DNA from: Candidatus Sulfotelmatobacter sp.
GTDB taxonomy: Bacteria; Acidobacteriota; Terriglobia; Terriglobales; Acidobacteriaceae
Direction: 5' to 3'
Length of the DNA: 64,000 nt
Assembly (NCBI GenBank): GCA_030041475.1
Contig: JASHNU010000092.1
Coordinates: 1 to 64,000, forward strand
A program made the translations under genes and the position numbers. The notes under the pieces were generated by a model. It saw nothing but the letters and a program-made list of their open reading frames with translations, was not told the origin of the DNA and made no database searches. Positions 16,082 through 24,560 of this stretch are shown here, in pieces. Position 1 is the stretch's first letter, and every line of letters begins with the position of its first letter.

Positions 16082-16816
16082 TTACCGCCGCTTGTACAGC
16101 ACGGCAAACTCGAATCCAGCGTTCGGTGGAAAGAGTTCCGCCACTTTGCGCAGCCGCTCGGCCAGCGCCGACGGCGCGAGCAATGGATAATCTCGCTCTC
16201 GCAAGTCGTAGTAATCCACGTCAAGATACAACGACAGCAGGTAAATCGAGATCGTGTCGGAAAACGTGGCTTCCAGATATTCATTCTTGAAGCGCTCGCG
16301 GTCCGGCTCGTCCGAGGTAGCCAGTTTGCGCGCTTCCCAGGCGTCGAGCGAAGTTTCCCCCCGCACGCCGGCCTCGACCTGACTCCAAGCCAACTCGGCA
16401 AACTCCCGCGAGACCCCCGCACGCTCCACCAGCGCGTGGCCCACGTTGATGTAGAACTCGAAGGCCACCGAGAACTTGTCGTCCATGAGCCGGGTCGAAA
16501 TGAAAACGCACTGCGAATCGCCCAGGTTCAGGTTGCGATGGCAAACGGCATTGTCGCTGAGCGCGACGTCGTAGCGCTCGGCGATCAGCGTGTCCTCGCC
16601 CTGGCTCACGGTCAGCGGAACAAAGTAATAGGCCTTGCGCTCGAGAGCGGCGGCGATCCGCGTGGGCACGGCCGCAACCATGCGCTCCAGGTCGAACGAG
16701 TTCACCGCGGTCTCGCCCGCCGTGGCATAACAGATTCCATTGGGCGCCTGGGAAACGGGCGTACGCCGCACGACTTCCGCGGGGCTCCGCGTGATTGCTG
16801 AGGCTGCCTGCGACAT
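16082..16816 (-). CDS. Conserved-looking cytosolic protein, unknown
   Basis: A 244-residue protein from ATG 16816 (the open frame extends six codons further to an alternative start). It has no signal peptide or membrane segment. The sequence is a balanced globular one with acidic and aromatic content, including ALERKAYYFVPLTVSQGED, NAVCHRNLNLGDSQCVFI and SLYLDVDYYDLRERDYPLL. I recognise no domain. The upstream gene is divergent. Codon usage and the lack of a better frame support a real gene. Confidence 0.65.
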   Translation of the reverse strand: MSQAASAITRSPAEVVRRTPVSQAPNGICYATAGETAVNSFDLERMVAAVPTRIAAALERKAYYFVPLTVSQGEDTLIAERYDVALSDNAVCHRNLNLGDSQCVFISTRLMDDKFSVAFEFYINVGHALVERAGVSREFAELAWSQVEAGVRGETSLDAWEARKLATSDEPDRERFKNEYLEATFSDTISIYLLSLYLDVDYYDLRERDYPLLAPSALAERLRKVAELFPPNAGFEFAVLYKRR

Positions 16817-16898
16817 GCTCTGTCTTTTATACACCAGCCGGCGTTGGTTGCTGCGTCTTTAGGAACCCGAGAAACTGCGATGGTGTTAGGGTAGAAGC

Positions 16899-17189
16899 AT
16901 GCCCGCGACGAAGGCTCCGCGCTGGTACGGCATTCCGCTGCGCGTGGCCGTGCTCACGTTCCTCGGGACGCTGATCTCGTTTGCCGTAACTCTATTCCTG
17001 GCAATCCTGGGGACGGTGATCGTGGCGGCGCTGCGCGGCGTGCACCCCGACATGCGCGTTGCCTACCGGCACATCGCCCTGCCCGTGGCGCTCGTTGCCG
17101 GCAGCATCATTTTCGTGCTCGCACTGGTGATGGAGATCCGCCACCACCGGCAGATCAAGACGCTCTCAGCGATCGAGAGGATGGGGTAA
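16899..17189 (+). CDS. Small two-helix membrane protein
   Basis: A 96-residue protein with two hydrophobic helices, about residues 14-42 (RVAVLTFLGTLISFAVTLFLAILG) and 58-80 (HIALPVALVAGSIIFVLALVM), and a basic C-terminus (EIRHHRQIKTLSAIERMG). No family recognised. The stop is 17 bases before the start of the amidotransferase-like hydrolase, so the two are probably co-transcribed. Confidence 0.6.
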   Translation: MPATKAPRWYGIPLRVAVLTFLGTLISFAVTLFLAILGTVIVAALRGVHPDMRVAYRHIALPVALVAGSIIFVLALVMEIRHHRQIKTLSAIERMG

Positions 17190-17206
17190 CCCGCTACAAT
17201 CAATTC

Positions 17207-17983
17207 ATGCCGCCGCGCATTGCCATCCCCATGCCGCACTCCACCGACCGCGAGTACGGCGAGCGGGCCATTCCGCAATATGAGCGCGCGGTGGAACTCG
17301 CCGGCGGCGAACCGGTGCAGATTCCGCTCGATCGGAGCCCGGCGGACGTGAAGAAACTGATTGAACGCTGCGACGGCGTGCTCCTTCCCGGCAGCAACGC
17401 CGATGTCGATCCGGCGCGGTTTCATGCCGTAATCTCGCCCCACGCCGCCGCCGCTGATCTGCGCCGCGAGGCCGTTGACGATCTTCTGCTCGACGACGCC
17501 TACGCCCACGGCAAGCCAGTGCTGGGCATCTGCTACGGCCTGCAGAGTTTGAACATTTACCGCAAAGGATCGCTGATCCAGCACATCCCGGATTTCCTGC
17601 CCGAGGCAACGCGCAACAAGGTGAATCACGAAGCGGGAAAGAAAGTGGCAGTCGCGCATACGGTGGAGATCGATCAGCACTCAAAGCTGGCCAGCATCGT
17701 GGGATTGAATGGCCGCGGTCTGGCGTCCGAGGTCCGATGTTCGCTCCCGGTGAACTCATCCCATCACCAGTCCGCCGACGTGATCGGCGCGGGCCTGCGC
17801 ATCGTGGCCCGCTGCCCGGACGACGGCATCATCGAAGCCGTGGAAGGCACATCGCCCGATCATTTCGTCCTGGCCGTGCAATGGCACCCGGAGCGATCGG
17901 TCGACGACGATGAACCCTCAGGCGCCATTTTCCGCGCGCTGATCGAGGCGGCAGCAGGAACTGCGCCGACCTCTCGGAAGTAA
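17207..17983 (+). CDS. Class I glutamine amidotransferase-like gamma-glutamyl hydrolase (peptidase C26 / PuuD type)
   Basis: A 258-residue enzyme of the C26 family, whose members hydrolyse gamma-glutamyl bonds such as gamma-glutamyl-GABA. Visible features: the substrate region GVLLPGSNADVDPARF (PGG-like loop with S in place of one G), the nucleophile elbow PVLGICYGLQSLN with catalytic Cys, and the His-Glu pair in LAVQWHPERS. Length fits PuuD (254). It lies just after a small membrane protein. No polyamine gene is nearby, so the natural gamma-glutamyl substrate is open. Start ATG 17207. Confidence 0.85.
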   Translation: MPPRIAIPMPHSTDREYGERAIPQYERAVELAGGEPVQIPLDRSPADVKKLIERCDGVLLPGSNADVDPARFHAVISPHAAAADLRREAVDDLLLDDAYAHGKPVLGICYGLQSLNIYRKGSLIQHIPDFLPEATRNKVNHEAGKKVAVAHTVEIDQHSKLASIVGLNGRGLASEVRCSLPVNSSHHQSADVIGAGLRIVARCPDDGIIEAVEGTSPDHFVLAVQWHPERSVDDDEPSGAIFRALIEAAAGTAPTSRK

Positions 17984-18041
17984 AGTCGGGGCGATATTGT
18001 CGAGGCCCACGGATTCCGTCCCTAAAACATCAGAACTGCTG

Positions 18042-18881
18042 TCAGTGCTTGACTGGCGGGTTTTCTGCAGCGATCCATGATTTCACCTTGGCCAGCTTTC
18101 GCGGCGAGGACTCCACCGGAGGGTAGCAGTACAGAACCAGTGATGGCTGCTGCTTGCAATAGGCGATCACTTTGGCACGCAGCCGTACAGAAAGGGGCAA
18201 CGCGCTCGGACAATTCACCGATCCGTAATTGGCGAGCACTGGACCTTTGGTCGGCTCACCGAAGAGAACGTCGACGACGCTGATTTCGACCTTGCGCGGG
18301 ACCGCGACTGTACAAACGGGAGGCCCTTTCGGCTGAATCCTGTCGACTTCCCCTTCGAAAATAAGGTCGCGGCTCGCCTTGAGCGGTCTTGCCTTCCGGA
18401 TCGCCTGCATGAACTGGGTCCACACCGCTTGGTCCTCTTCTCGCCGCGCCTCCACCACCCACGCGCGGAGGGTTTGCAGTCGTTCGGTTGTCAATGGCAC
18501 CGGTTCGAAGCAATTGTGTTGATGGTGGCAGTACAGGATGATTTGCGAGTGAAGGGTGAACGGAGGCGAGGGCAATGGCTGGCGGGTGCAATTCGGATAG
18601 CCGTATTGGAAAGAATCTTCCGAAAGATCGCCCAGCAAAAGCTCAGAAACAGAGAAATCGACAATCTGATTGACGGCTTCCTTACAGACTTCCTGGTACA
18701 CCGGGCCCAGCGCGCTGACCTCGCCAACGAAGAGCAGCGGATTCGTGTATGGACGTGCTCTTACATCTCCCCTGAGATACTCGCCGATGTTCTGAAAAAC
18801 ACGTTCGCTCTGATCCTGTGCTTGCAGGCTGCTGCAGAAGGCCAGGTACAAGGCGATGAAGCAGAAAACTGCGCGTCTCAC
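18042..18881 (-). CDS. Secreted protein with an internal duplication, translationally coupled to ispF
   Basis: A 279-residue exported protein of unknown function. The open frame extends far upstream into ispF, but the GTG at 18881 is taken as start because it overlaps the ispF stop as GTGA and gives a good signal peptide (MRRAVFCFIALYLAFCSSLQAQ). The mature part consists of two similar halves: FVGEVSALGP with QIILYCHHQHNCFEP and LRAWVVEAR in the first, FEGEVDRIQP with KVIAYCKQQPSLVLYCYP and VKSWIAAEN in the second. Each half also has a conserved (P/V)NC. The repeated V-G/E-x-V plus cysteines resembles netrin/TIMP-like beta-barrel modules; this is only a suggestion. Confidence 0.7.
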   Translation of the reverse strand: MRRAVFCFIALYLAFCSSLQAQDQSERVFQNIGEYLRGDVRARPYTNPLLFVGEVSALGPVYQEVCKEAVNQIVDFSVSELLLGDLSEDSFQYGYPNCTRQPLPSPPFTLHSQIILYCHHQHNCFEPVPLTTERLQTLRAWVVEARREEDQAVWTQFMQAIRKARPLKASRDLIFEGEVDRIQPKGPPVCTVAVPRKVEISVVDVLFGEPTKGPVLANYGSVNCPSALPLSVRLRAKVIAYCKQQPSLVLYCYPPVESSPRKLAKVKSWIAAENPPVKH

Positions 18882-19420
18882 GTTCGCGATCTGCGCTTTC
18901 TCGCCTCTTGGCGATTCTTCCGAGTTTTCCCTATTTCCAGCAGCACCACAACATGCGCGATGGCTGCGTTTTCCAAATTCAATCCCTCCGGAGTTTTCGC
19001 CTTTACTCCCACGCAATCGCCGACGACGCCGAGCAACTCCGCCACGCGCGCACGAATCTCGGCTGTGTGCGGACCAATCTTCGGCGCGGCCAGAATCAAA
19101 CTGGCGTCCACATTCGCCACGGCGTAACCGGCGTCCCGCACGCGTTTCAACGCCTCGCGCAGAAAGATCACCGAATCGGCACCCTTCCATTTCGGATCGG
19201 AAGGCGGAAACAGCGCGCCAATGTCAGGAGCCGCAATTGCGCCCAGGAGCGCGTCGGTGATGGCGTGCAACAGCACGTCGCCGTCGGAGTGTCCGCCAAG
19301 GCCTTTGTCGTGCGCAAGCGTAACGCCTCCGATTTTCAGCGGAATGCCCGGGCGGAATTCGTGAGAGTCGAAGCCGTAACCGATGCGGGTCTTAGGTCGT
19401 GGGTCTTGGGTCTTAGGCAT
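18878..19420 (-). CDS. ispF: 2-C-methyl-D-erythritol 2,4-cyclodiphosphate synthase
   Basis: A 180-residue enzyme of the MEP pathway, cyclising CDP-ME 2-phosphate. Signature motifs: RIGYGFDSHEFRPGIPL with the zinc ligands D and H (DSH), GHSDGDVLLHAITDALLGA with the second zinc His, the loop DIGALFPPSDPKWKGADS, and KAKTPEGLN near the C-terminus. The homotrimer core of about 157 residues is complete; the last 20 residues are basic (KTRKNRQEARKRRSRT). ispD ends eight bases before its start, and a secreted-protein gene overlaps its stop by four bases. Confidence 0.97.
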   Translation of the reverse strand: MPKTQDPRPKTRIGYGFDSHEFRPGIPLKIGGVTLAHDKGLGGHSDGDVLLHAITDALLGAIAAPDIGALFPPSDPKWKGADSVIFLREALKRVRDAGYAVANVDASLILAAPKIGPHTAEIRARVAELLGVVGDCVGVKAKTPEGLNLENAAIAHVVVLLEIGKTRKNRQEARKRRSRT

Positions 19421-19428
19421 GAATGTAA

Positions 19429-20211
19429 TTAGTGCCGCCGCGCAGATTCGACACTGGCTTGCAGATAAAACTCCGCCAGTTCCATATCGCCGGGACTCGT
19501 GATCTTGATGTTCCGCGGTGAGCCCATCACCACAGCGACCTCGTGGCCGGAGCGCTCGGCCAGAGAAGCCTCGTCGGTGCCCATGAAGCCGTCGGCCGCG
19601 GCCTCGTCGAAGGCCTTCTTGATCACGCTGTAGCGGAATCCCTGGGGCGTCTGCGCCAGCACGATGCTGGCGCGGGGAATCGTGGCCTTGATAATCGCGC
19701 CTTCCGCCGTCCGCTCCACCTGCTTTACAGTATCCACGGCCGGCAAACCCGCGATGGCCGCTCCGTACTTCTTCGCAGCCTCGATCACACCATGAATGAT
19801 CTCCGGAGTCACCAACGGGCGCACGGCATCGTGCACCAGCACGATGTCATCGGGCGCGGCTGTGATCGCGTTCAACGCATGTTCGACCGACTGCTGGCGG
19901 TGCTCGCCGCCCACCACCAGTTCGATTTTCTTCTTCCCCAAGTCCTTGGATTCCTTCTTCAACTGCCCGCGGAAGCCTTCGATCTCGTTTTCGCGCAGTG
20001 CAATCCAGATCTCGCTGACTTCGTCTAATCCGGCAAACTTTCGCAGCGTGTGAGTGAGAATCGGCGTCCCCGCGAGTTCGGTGAACTGCTTGGAGGCGTG
20101 CGGCTTCACTTTCGCGTCTTTTCCGGGAACGGCGCCGGGAACCGGGCCGCCGGGCATGGAAGCCATGCGCGTCCCCAGACCCGCAGCCGGAATGATCACA
20201 ACAACCTTCAT
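19429..20211 (-). CDS. ispD: 2-C-methyl-D-erythritol 4-phosphate cytidylyltransferase
   Basis: A 260-residue nucleotidyltransferase that couples CTP to methylerythritol phosphate. The P-loop-like VVIIPAAGLGTRM is followed by a ten-residue insertion relative to shorter IspD proteins (MPGGPVPGAVPGKDAK), then KQFTELAGTPILTHTLRKF, the HDAVRPLVTPEII signature, PAVDTVKQV and the C-terminal GSPRNIKITSPGDMELAEF. Forms a pair with ispF on the minus strand; a YacL-like PIN-TRAM gene is upstream, the arrangement also found around ispD in Bacillus (yacL-ispD-ispF). Confidence 0.96.
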   Translation of the reverse strand: MKVVVIIPAAGLGTRMASMPGGPVPGAVPGKDAKVKPHASKQFTELAGTPILTHTLRKFAGLDEVSEIWIALRENEIEGFRGQLKKESKDLGKKKIELVVGGEHRQQSVEHALNAITAAPDDIVLVHDAVRPLVTPEIIHGVIEAAKKYGAAIAGLPAVDTVKQVERTAEGAIIKATIPRASIVLAQTPQGFRYSVIKKAFDEAAADGFMGTDEASLAERSGHEVAVVMGSPRNIKITSPGDMELAEFYLQASVESARRH

Positions 20212-20554
20212 GGCGGGCTGTAAGTATACGGGCGGGAAGTAGAGAGTTCAAATGCGCAGAGTTTGCGGCCCGCAGTTCGACGGCAGCCTGAACGGATCGC
20301 GCGCGAAGACACTCCGCCGAGATCTGAATCCCAAATGCCCGTTTCTGGATCACTTCCGGATTGCCGACAAATACTTCCAGCAGGAGTCACATACGTTTTG
20401 CACAAGGCAGAGATCGACTGGAAAATCGCGGTCATCATCCTGCACGACCCGCACTAATTCGCGCCGCGCGGCAGTAGTTCCAGCTGACGGGCAAACCAGA
20501 GATTTATGTGCGACGGTGTGCAAACCTGCCTCAGCCCATTTACAGGGTCTAAGC
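20212..20554. other. Gene-free stretch between the PIN-TRAM gene and ispD
   Basis: About 340 bases with several short overlapping ORFs in different frames, none with a ribosome-binding site, membrane pattern or known domain. No obvious terminator, palindrome or tRNA is seen. Possibly the leader of the ispD-ispF unit. Confidence 0.4.
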
Positions 20555-21646
20555 TCAGGGTTTCGTCTCGACTCCCGCACTGGAAGCGGTGGAAGGGGCG
20601 CTGGTCGCGGCGACGGGCACAGGCTGAGGGGCCACAGGCATCGCTTGCCTTGAGTAAGCCGCACGCTCATCCCACTTGCCGAAGATCATTTTTCCGGCCG
20701 TGGTCTGCAGTACAGACGTCACCGAAACATCAATTGTCTTGCCGATCATTTTGCGCGCATTGTCGACCACCACCATCGTCCCGTCATCCAGATAAGCCAC
20801 ACCCTGGTTGTACTCCTTGCCTTCCTTCAGGATAAACACGCGCATGGCTTCGCCCGGCAGCACGATCGGCTTCAGTGAATTCGCCAGTTCGTTGATGTTC
20901 AGCACTTCCACGCCCTGCAGCTGCGCGACCTTGTTCAGGTTGAAGTCGTTGGTGATGATCTTGCCCTCATACATTTTGGCCAACTCGATCAGCTTCAGGT
21001 CGACTTCGCGGATAGCGGGAAAGTCGTCTTCCACGATCTGAATCTGCAGGTTGGCGACTTTCTGCAGGCGCTGCAGAATGTCGAGCCCGCGCCGGCCGCG
21101 GTTGCGCTTGAGCGAATCGGCGGAGTCGGCCACCAGCTGCAGTTCGCGCAACACGAACTGCGGGGTCACGATGATGCCATCGAGAAATCCTGTCTCGGCG
21201 ATATCGGCAATGCGCCCGTCGATGATGACCGAGGTGTCGAGAATCTTGTAGCTTTTCTTACCCTGTTTCTCGCCGCCGAAAATTCCGCCCAGTGCTGCCA
21301 GATTCAGCAGGTCCCCTTTGTTGGCGCCGACGATCAGGCCAACGTAGGCCATCAGCAGCATGACCATGATCTGCAGGAAGCTCTGGGTGTTTCCCTGAGG
21401 CACGCTGCTGCGAATGACAAGGGCAAACAGGTAAGCGCCGCAGATGCCGAGAATGCTGCCGATGGCGGAGCCGATCAGCCGTTTCAGGCTGACCGTGCGC
21501 AGCTTCCATTCAAAGAGGACGATCGCAAACCCGATCCCCGCGCCCAGGCCCGCGTCCCAGACACGCGGCAGGCCGAAGGGTTCGATGACGAAGCACGTAA
21601 CCGCAACGACGACAATAAAAAGAAGACGTACAAGAATGATATCCAC
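20555..21646 (-). CDS. Membrane PIN-TRAM domain protein, YacL family
   Basis: A 363-residue protein. GTG 21646 is taken as the start because a strong GGGGAGGT sits six bases upstream; the in-frame ATG at 21691 lacks this. Four hydrophobic helices cover about residues 1-125 (including ILVRLLFIVVVAVTCFVI and SFLQIMVMLLMAYVGLIVGA). A PIN nuclease domain follows (YKILDTSVIIDGRIADI with the first acidic pair, then VDLKLIELAKMYEGKIITNDFNL) and a TRAM domain (EYNQGVAYLDDGTMVVVDNARKMIG). The acidic PIN residues needed for nuclease activity are kept. Homologues are membrane-bound RNase-like proteins of uncertain role; upstream of ispD as in Firmicutes. Confidence 0.88.
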   Translation of the reverse strand: MDIILVRLLFIVVVAVTCFVIEPFGLPRVWDAGLGAGIGFAIVLFEWKLRTVSLKRLIGSAIGSILGICGAYLFALVIRSSVPQGNTQSFLQIMVMLLMAYVGLIVGANKGDLLNLAALGGIFGGEKQGKKSYKILDTSVIIDGRIADIAETGFLDGIIVTPQFVLRELQLVADSADSLKRNRGRRGLDILQRLQKVANLQIQIVEDDFPAIREVDLKLIELAKMYEGKIITNDFNLNKVAQLQGVEVLNINELANSLKPIVLPGEAMRVFILKEGKEYNQGVAYLDDGTMVVVDNARKMIGKTIDVSVTSVLQTTAGKMIFGKWDERAAYSRQAMPVAPQPVPVAATSAPSTASSAGVETKP

Positions 21647-22009
21647 GGCTGACCTCCCCGGATGCAGCAAAGCGACAACTTGCCGCGTCATGCACCCGTG
21701 CCGTCTCCACGCCGCCCCGGGCGAGGCCGGCCTTGCGCATGCGGGGCGCGATGAATAAAGGGGGAATAAACTAAGCGCCCCGTCCCGGCCGGGCTGGGGC
21801 TTGGCCGGGCGGATCAGTAATTCACGCCATGAGTATATACCCGCCGGTTAGCCGCGGCGAAAGAATCCGGACGACACGAATCAGTCGCTACTTTCGCCGT
21901 CGGGTCTTCGAGTGAAGAATGCAACCTGGTGGCAAGAATTTGCAGAGCGGGACCACGACGGGGCTCCTCGATAGGCTGGGCGCGGAGTCTTCCTGCTAAA
22001 CTTTTCGCG

Positions 22010-23047
22010 ATGAAAGCGCTGGTCATTACTCGTGTCGCGGGTCCTGAGTCGCTTGAAGTCCAGGATGTTCCCGAGCCGCAACTAAAAGCCGGACAGACCA
22101 TGGTCCGGGTGGCCGTCGGCGGTCTGAATTTCGCCGACTTCATGACCACAAAAGGCGGATATCCCGGGACGCCCCCGCCGCCGCTGGTCGCCGGACGCGA
22201 GTTTTCTGGCGTCGAAGAAAGCACCGGACGCCGCGTGATGGGATACGCGCAGTGGGCCGCTTTCGCCGAGAAGATCGCAGCCCATTCACACATGACTTGG
22301 CCAGTCCCAGAGCACTGGACCGACGAGCAGGCCGCCGCTTTCCCGGTCAACTTCTTCACGGCCTACCTCGGCTACTGGCAGGCGGGAATGACGGCTGTCG
22401 CTGTTCAACCGCCCATGTGGGGAGGCGCGCCGATACCACAGCGGACGGGTGCCCCGCTTCTCGCCGGTTCTGCGAGAAGTGGGTATTCTCCTCGCGTCCT
22501 CATTCATGCCGTCGCCGGAGGCGTAGGCACAGCGGCGGTGCAGATCGGCCACATTCTGGGCGTGGAAATGTATGGGACCTCTTCTTCCGATGAAAAGCTG
22601 GCGCGGGTGAAAGAACTCGGCCTCCAGCACGGCATCAACTACAAGCGGCATGAATACGAGGAAGTCGTGAAGAACTTGACGCGCGGCGAAGGCGTGGACG
22701 CGGTGTTTGAAATGCTCGGCGGAGAGCACACGGCTCGCAGCCTGCGGTGTCTGCGCGACTTTGGCCGCGTCATTCAGTACGGCACAGCCACCGGCAAGGC
22801 CCCGCAACTCGATCTGCGCGCCATGTACGCGAAGTCGGCAAGCGTACAGGGATTGTGGCTGACATACCTCTCGCAGAAGCCGGAAATTATGGGACCAGCG
22901 TGGCAGCAACTCTCCGCCTGGATCGCACAGAAGAAACTGACACCGCAGATCGGCGCAGTATTCTCCCTCGAGCGCGCGATTGAAGCCTACAAGCTGCTCG
23001 AAGAGGGCAAGAACTATGGGAAAGTCGTGATCAGGATTTCATCTTAG
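22010..23047 (+). CDS. Zinc-independent quinone reductase / alcohol dehydrogenase-family oxidoreductase with a palindromic insertion
   Basis: A 345-residue MDR-superfamily protein of the quinone oxidoreductase type. Start at ATG 22010 (MKALVITRVAGPESLEVQDV). GroES-like N-terminal domain: PPLVAGREFSGVEE, then the Rossmann motif AGGVGTAAVQIGHILG binding NADPH. The catalytic zinc ligands of alcohol dehydrogenases are absent. Between the two domains, where relatives have a short (x)PGDRVLIHA, this protein has about 28 extra residues (AVQPPMWGGAPIPQRTG then GAPLLAGSARSGYS), which coincides with a palindromic repeat in the DNA. The reading frame is intact, so the gene is probably functional. Confidence 0.85.
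   Translation: MKALVITRVAGPESLEVQDVPEPQLKAGQTMVRVAVGGLNFADFMTTKGGYPGTPPPPLVAGREFSGVEESTGRRVMGYAQWAAFAEKIAAHSHMTWPVPEHWTDEQAAAFPVNFFTAYLGYWQAGMTAVAVQPPMWGGAPIPQRTGAPLLAGSARSGYSPRVLIHAVAGGVGTAAVQIGHILGVEMYGTSSSDEKLARVKELGLQHGINYKRHEYEEVVKNLTRGEGVDAVFEMLGGEHTARSLRCLRDFGRVIQYGTATGKAPQLDLRAMYAKSASVQGLWLTYLSQKPEIMGPAWQQLSAWIAQKKLTPQIGAVFSLERAIEAYKLLEEGKNYGKVVIRISS
22447..22488 (+). repeat. Palindromic REP-like element, copy B, in-frame inside the reductase gene
   Basis: Arms CCCGCTTCTCGC (22453-22464) and GCGAGAAGTGGG (22472-22483) pair over 12 positions (one G-U) around the 7-nt loop CGGTTCT. Preceded by GGGTGC and followed by TATTC. It is translated as GAPLLAGSARSGYS, residues 147-160 of the host protein. 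The same orientation and frame are used by copy C in the ABC-F gene. Confidence 0.85.
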
Positions 23048-23076
23048 CAGCGCAAGTGGAACCTCATTCGTACACG

Positions 23077-23511
23077 TCAGTTTGTCCCATCCTCGAACAC
23101 CCACTTGTGGCTGATCAGGAAATTCGCCAGCGAGCAGAGCGCGATCGCGTTGGCGAGCAGGTAGTTCATGTGTCCCTGCCCAACCATCATTTTCATGAGC
23201 GCCACATTGCCCACGAGGGAAACAGCGCCATTGCTGAGGTTGAATCGCCACAGGCGCGGCCATGAACCAAGCAGCCGTGACGGCCGGTTCTGCAGCGGAC
23301 TGAACCGATCCGCCCATGTGAACTGTTCGTGCCAGACGAAGTTGTGCACCACAGTGAACTCGACTGCGAGAGCCGTGGCAACGAGATAGGGCAGTCCGCA
23401 CACACTCTTCAGCACGAAAAGCAGGGCGAACTGCACGGCAACGCCGATTCCGCCAACAACATGGAACCGGAACCAGCGAATCAGAGCGGAGGGCGGTGGC
23501 GCCGCGATCAT
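23077..23511 (-). CDS. GtrA-family membrane protein
   Basis: A 144-residue protein of the GtrA family, small four-helix membrane proteins linked to transfer of lipid-linked sugars across the membrane. Start ATG 23511 has AAAGGA upstream and lies two bases after the stop of the CDP-alcohol phosphotransferase gene. Helices: FHVVGGIGVAVQFALLFVLK, LPYLVATALAVEFTVVHNFVWH with the typical NFxW, LSNGAVSLVGNVALMKM and YLLANAIALCSLANFLISHKWVF. The open frame upstream to 24141 is a shadow of the neighbouring gene. Its tight pairing suggests both act in one lipid or glycolipid pathway. Confidence 0.88.
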   Translation of the reverse strand: MIAAPPPSALIRWFRFHVVGGIGVAVQFALLFVLKSVCGLPYLVATALAVEFTVVHNFVWHEQFTWADRFSPLQNRPSRLLGSWPRLWRFNLSNGAVSLVGNVALMKMMVGQGHMNYLLANAIALCSLANFLISHKWVFEDGTN

Positions 23512-23513
23512 AG

Positions 23514-24254
23514 TCAGATCCTTTCTTCGCGATACAGCCGCAATGTGTTCCGCGCAGTAAACGCCACCAGCATCAGAGTCATGCCGGCAAGGCCGACCGC
23601 ACCGCCGACGTCGAACAAGCGGTAGTCGCTCCCGAACAACCGTACCGCAGGCCGCCAGAGCAGCGCGATGTTCCCGACAGCCAACAGAATTCGCAGCTCG
23701 GTCGGACCAAAACGCCAGAACGACAGGCGGAATTCGCCCAGCGCGTGCGTGGCGAGATACGACTGGATGGAAAGCATAAGAAACGCAACCAGCAGCCCAA
23801 CCGCGATCCATGGATGCATGAATCCGGAAAGCGCCAGCCCGCCCATCAGTGCCAGGGCGCCAAAGCTGTCGACCATGTGATCCACATAGAAGCCGTAACG
23901 CAGACGCAGGCGCTGCCGCGCGCGCGCCAGAGTGCCGTCGAGCGAATCGCCCAGCCAGTTGAGAGCAAGGCAGACGATCACGCCGAGCAGCGCGAACCGA
24001 TTCTGCGCGGCCAGGGCGTAACACGCTCCCGCTCCGATCTGCGCCACCAGCCCCAGGACTGTCAGATGATCGGGGCCGATCCATTCGGGAGTCCGTGCGG
24101 CCAGCCACAACAAGGCGCGCTTCTCCGCCGCCGCGACCCAACTCTCCTGTACCCGCAGCATGTCCGGGAAAGGCCGCCTGCGCCGCATCTCGAGCAGGAC
24201 GCGCGGGTTGACCTGCTCGCAGTATTCAGTCATGACTCTGGAACCGGTTGCCAT
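23514..24254 (-). CDS. CDP-alcohol phosphatidyltransferase-family enzyme
   Basis: A 246-residue integral membrane enzyme that transfers a phospho-alcohol from a CDP-linked donor. ATG 24254 is preferred because GGAGGAAGAA precedes it; the longer frame to 24266 would start inside that ribosome-binding site. The family signature D-x2-D-G-x2-A-R-x8-G-x3-D-x3-D is complete (GDSLDGTLARARQRL then YGFYVDHMVD). About six hydrophobic helices surround it. Acceptor and product lipid cannot be read from sequence; the partner GtrA gene suggests an exported or sugar-linked lipid. Residues 1-55 form a long cytosolic leader (MRRRRPFPDML). Confidence 0.88.
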   Translation of the reverse strand: MATGSRVMTEYCEQVNPRVLLEMRRRRPFPDMLRVQESWVAAAEKRALLWLAARTPEWIGPDHLTVLGLVAQIGAGACYALAAQNRFALLGVIVCLALNWLGDSLDGTLARARQRLRLRYGFYVDHMVDSFGALALMGGLALSGFMHPWIAVGLLVAFLMLSIQSYLATHALGEFRLSFWRFGPTELRILLAVGNIALLWRPAVRLFGSDYRLFDVGGAVGLAGMTLMLVAFTARNTLRLYREERI

Positions 24255-24560
24255 TTCTTCCTCCAAGGATCTCTTGCCTCATGGTCTGTCGAGAATCACT
24301 TTCGCGCCGACTGTGACGCGCGGGCAATGCACCCCGCCTCAATGTGCCGTCAAACGTAGATCAATCTGTAAGTAGATGGAAAAGAACAACTTGCCCCCAT
24401 TAGTCAATGGAACTCCGAGAACAATCCCGCAGCATTTTCGCGTGGGCGAACAGCCTCCCTGTTTCTCCAAACTGCCCCGGGACATCTAACAAGTGAGAAG
24501 CAAATCTGCTTTCGGGACATGGCTGCAGTCGGCCTGCGGCCGGCAAGGAGGTATCCCATC
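24255..24560. other. Divergent intergenic region with no gene
   Basis: About 306 bases between the divergent CDP-alcohol phosphotransferase and VWFA genes. No ORF with a ribosome-binding site, and no dispersed palindrome. It must hold both promoters; none is clear enough to place. Its right end contains AAGGAGGT, the ribosome-binding site of the VWFA gene. Confidence 0.5.

Noticed and set aside
18881-19190. Extension of the secreted-protein frame upstream of its GTG
   Set aside because: The extension overlaps ispF in another frame and reads without domain features; the GTGA overlap and signal peptide fix the start at 18881.
22010-23047. Zinc alcohol dehydrogenase
   Set aside because: The Cys/His zinc ligands are absent; the sequence fits the zinc-independent quinone reductase branch.
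23512-24141. Upstream extension of the GtrA frame
   Set aside because: It overlaps the CDP-alcohol phosphotransferase gene in another frame; the ATG at 23511 with ribosome-binding site fits the family.
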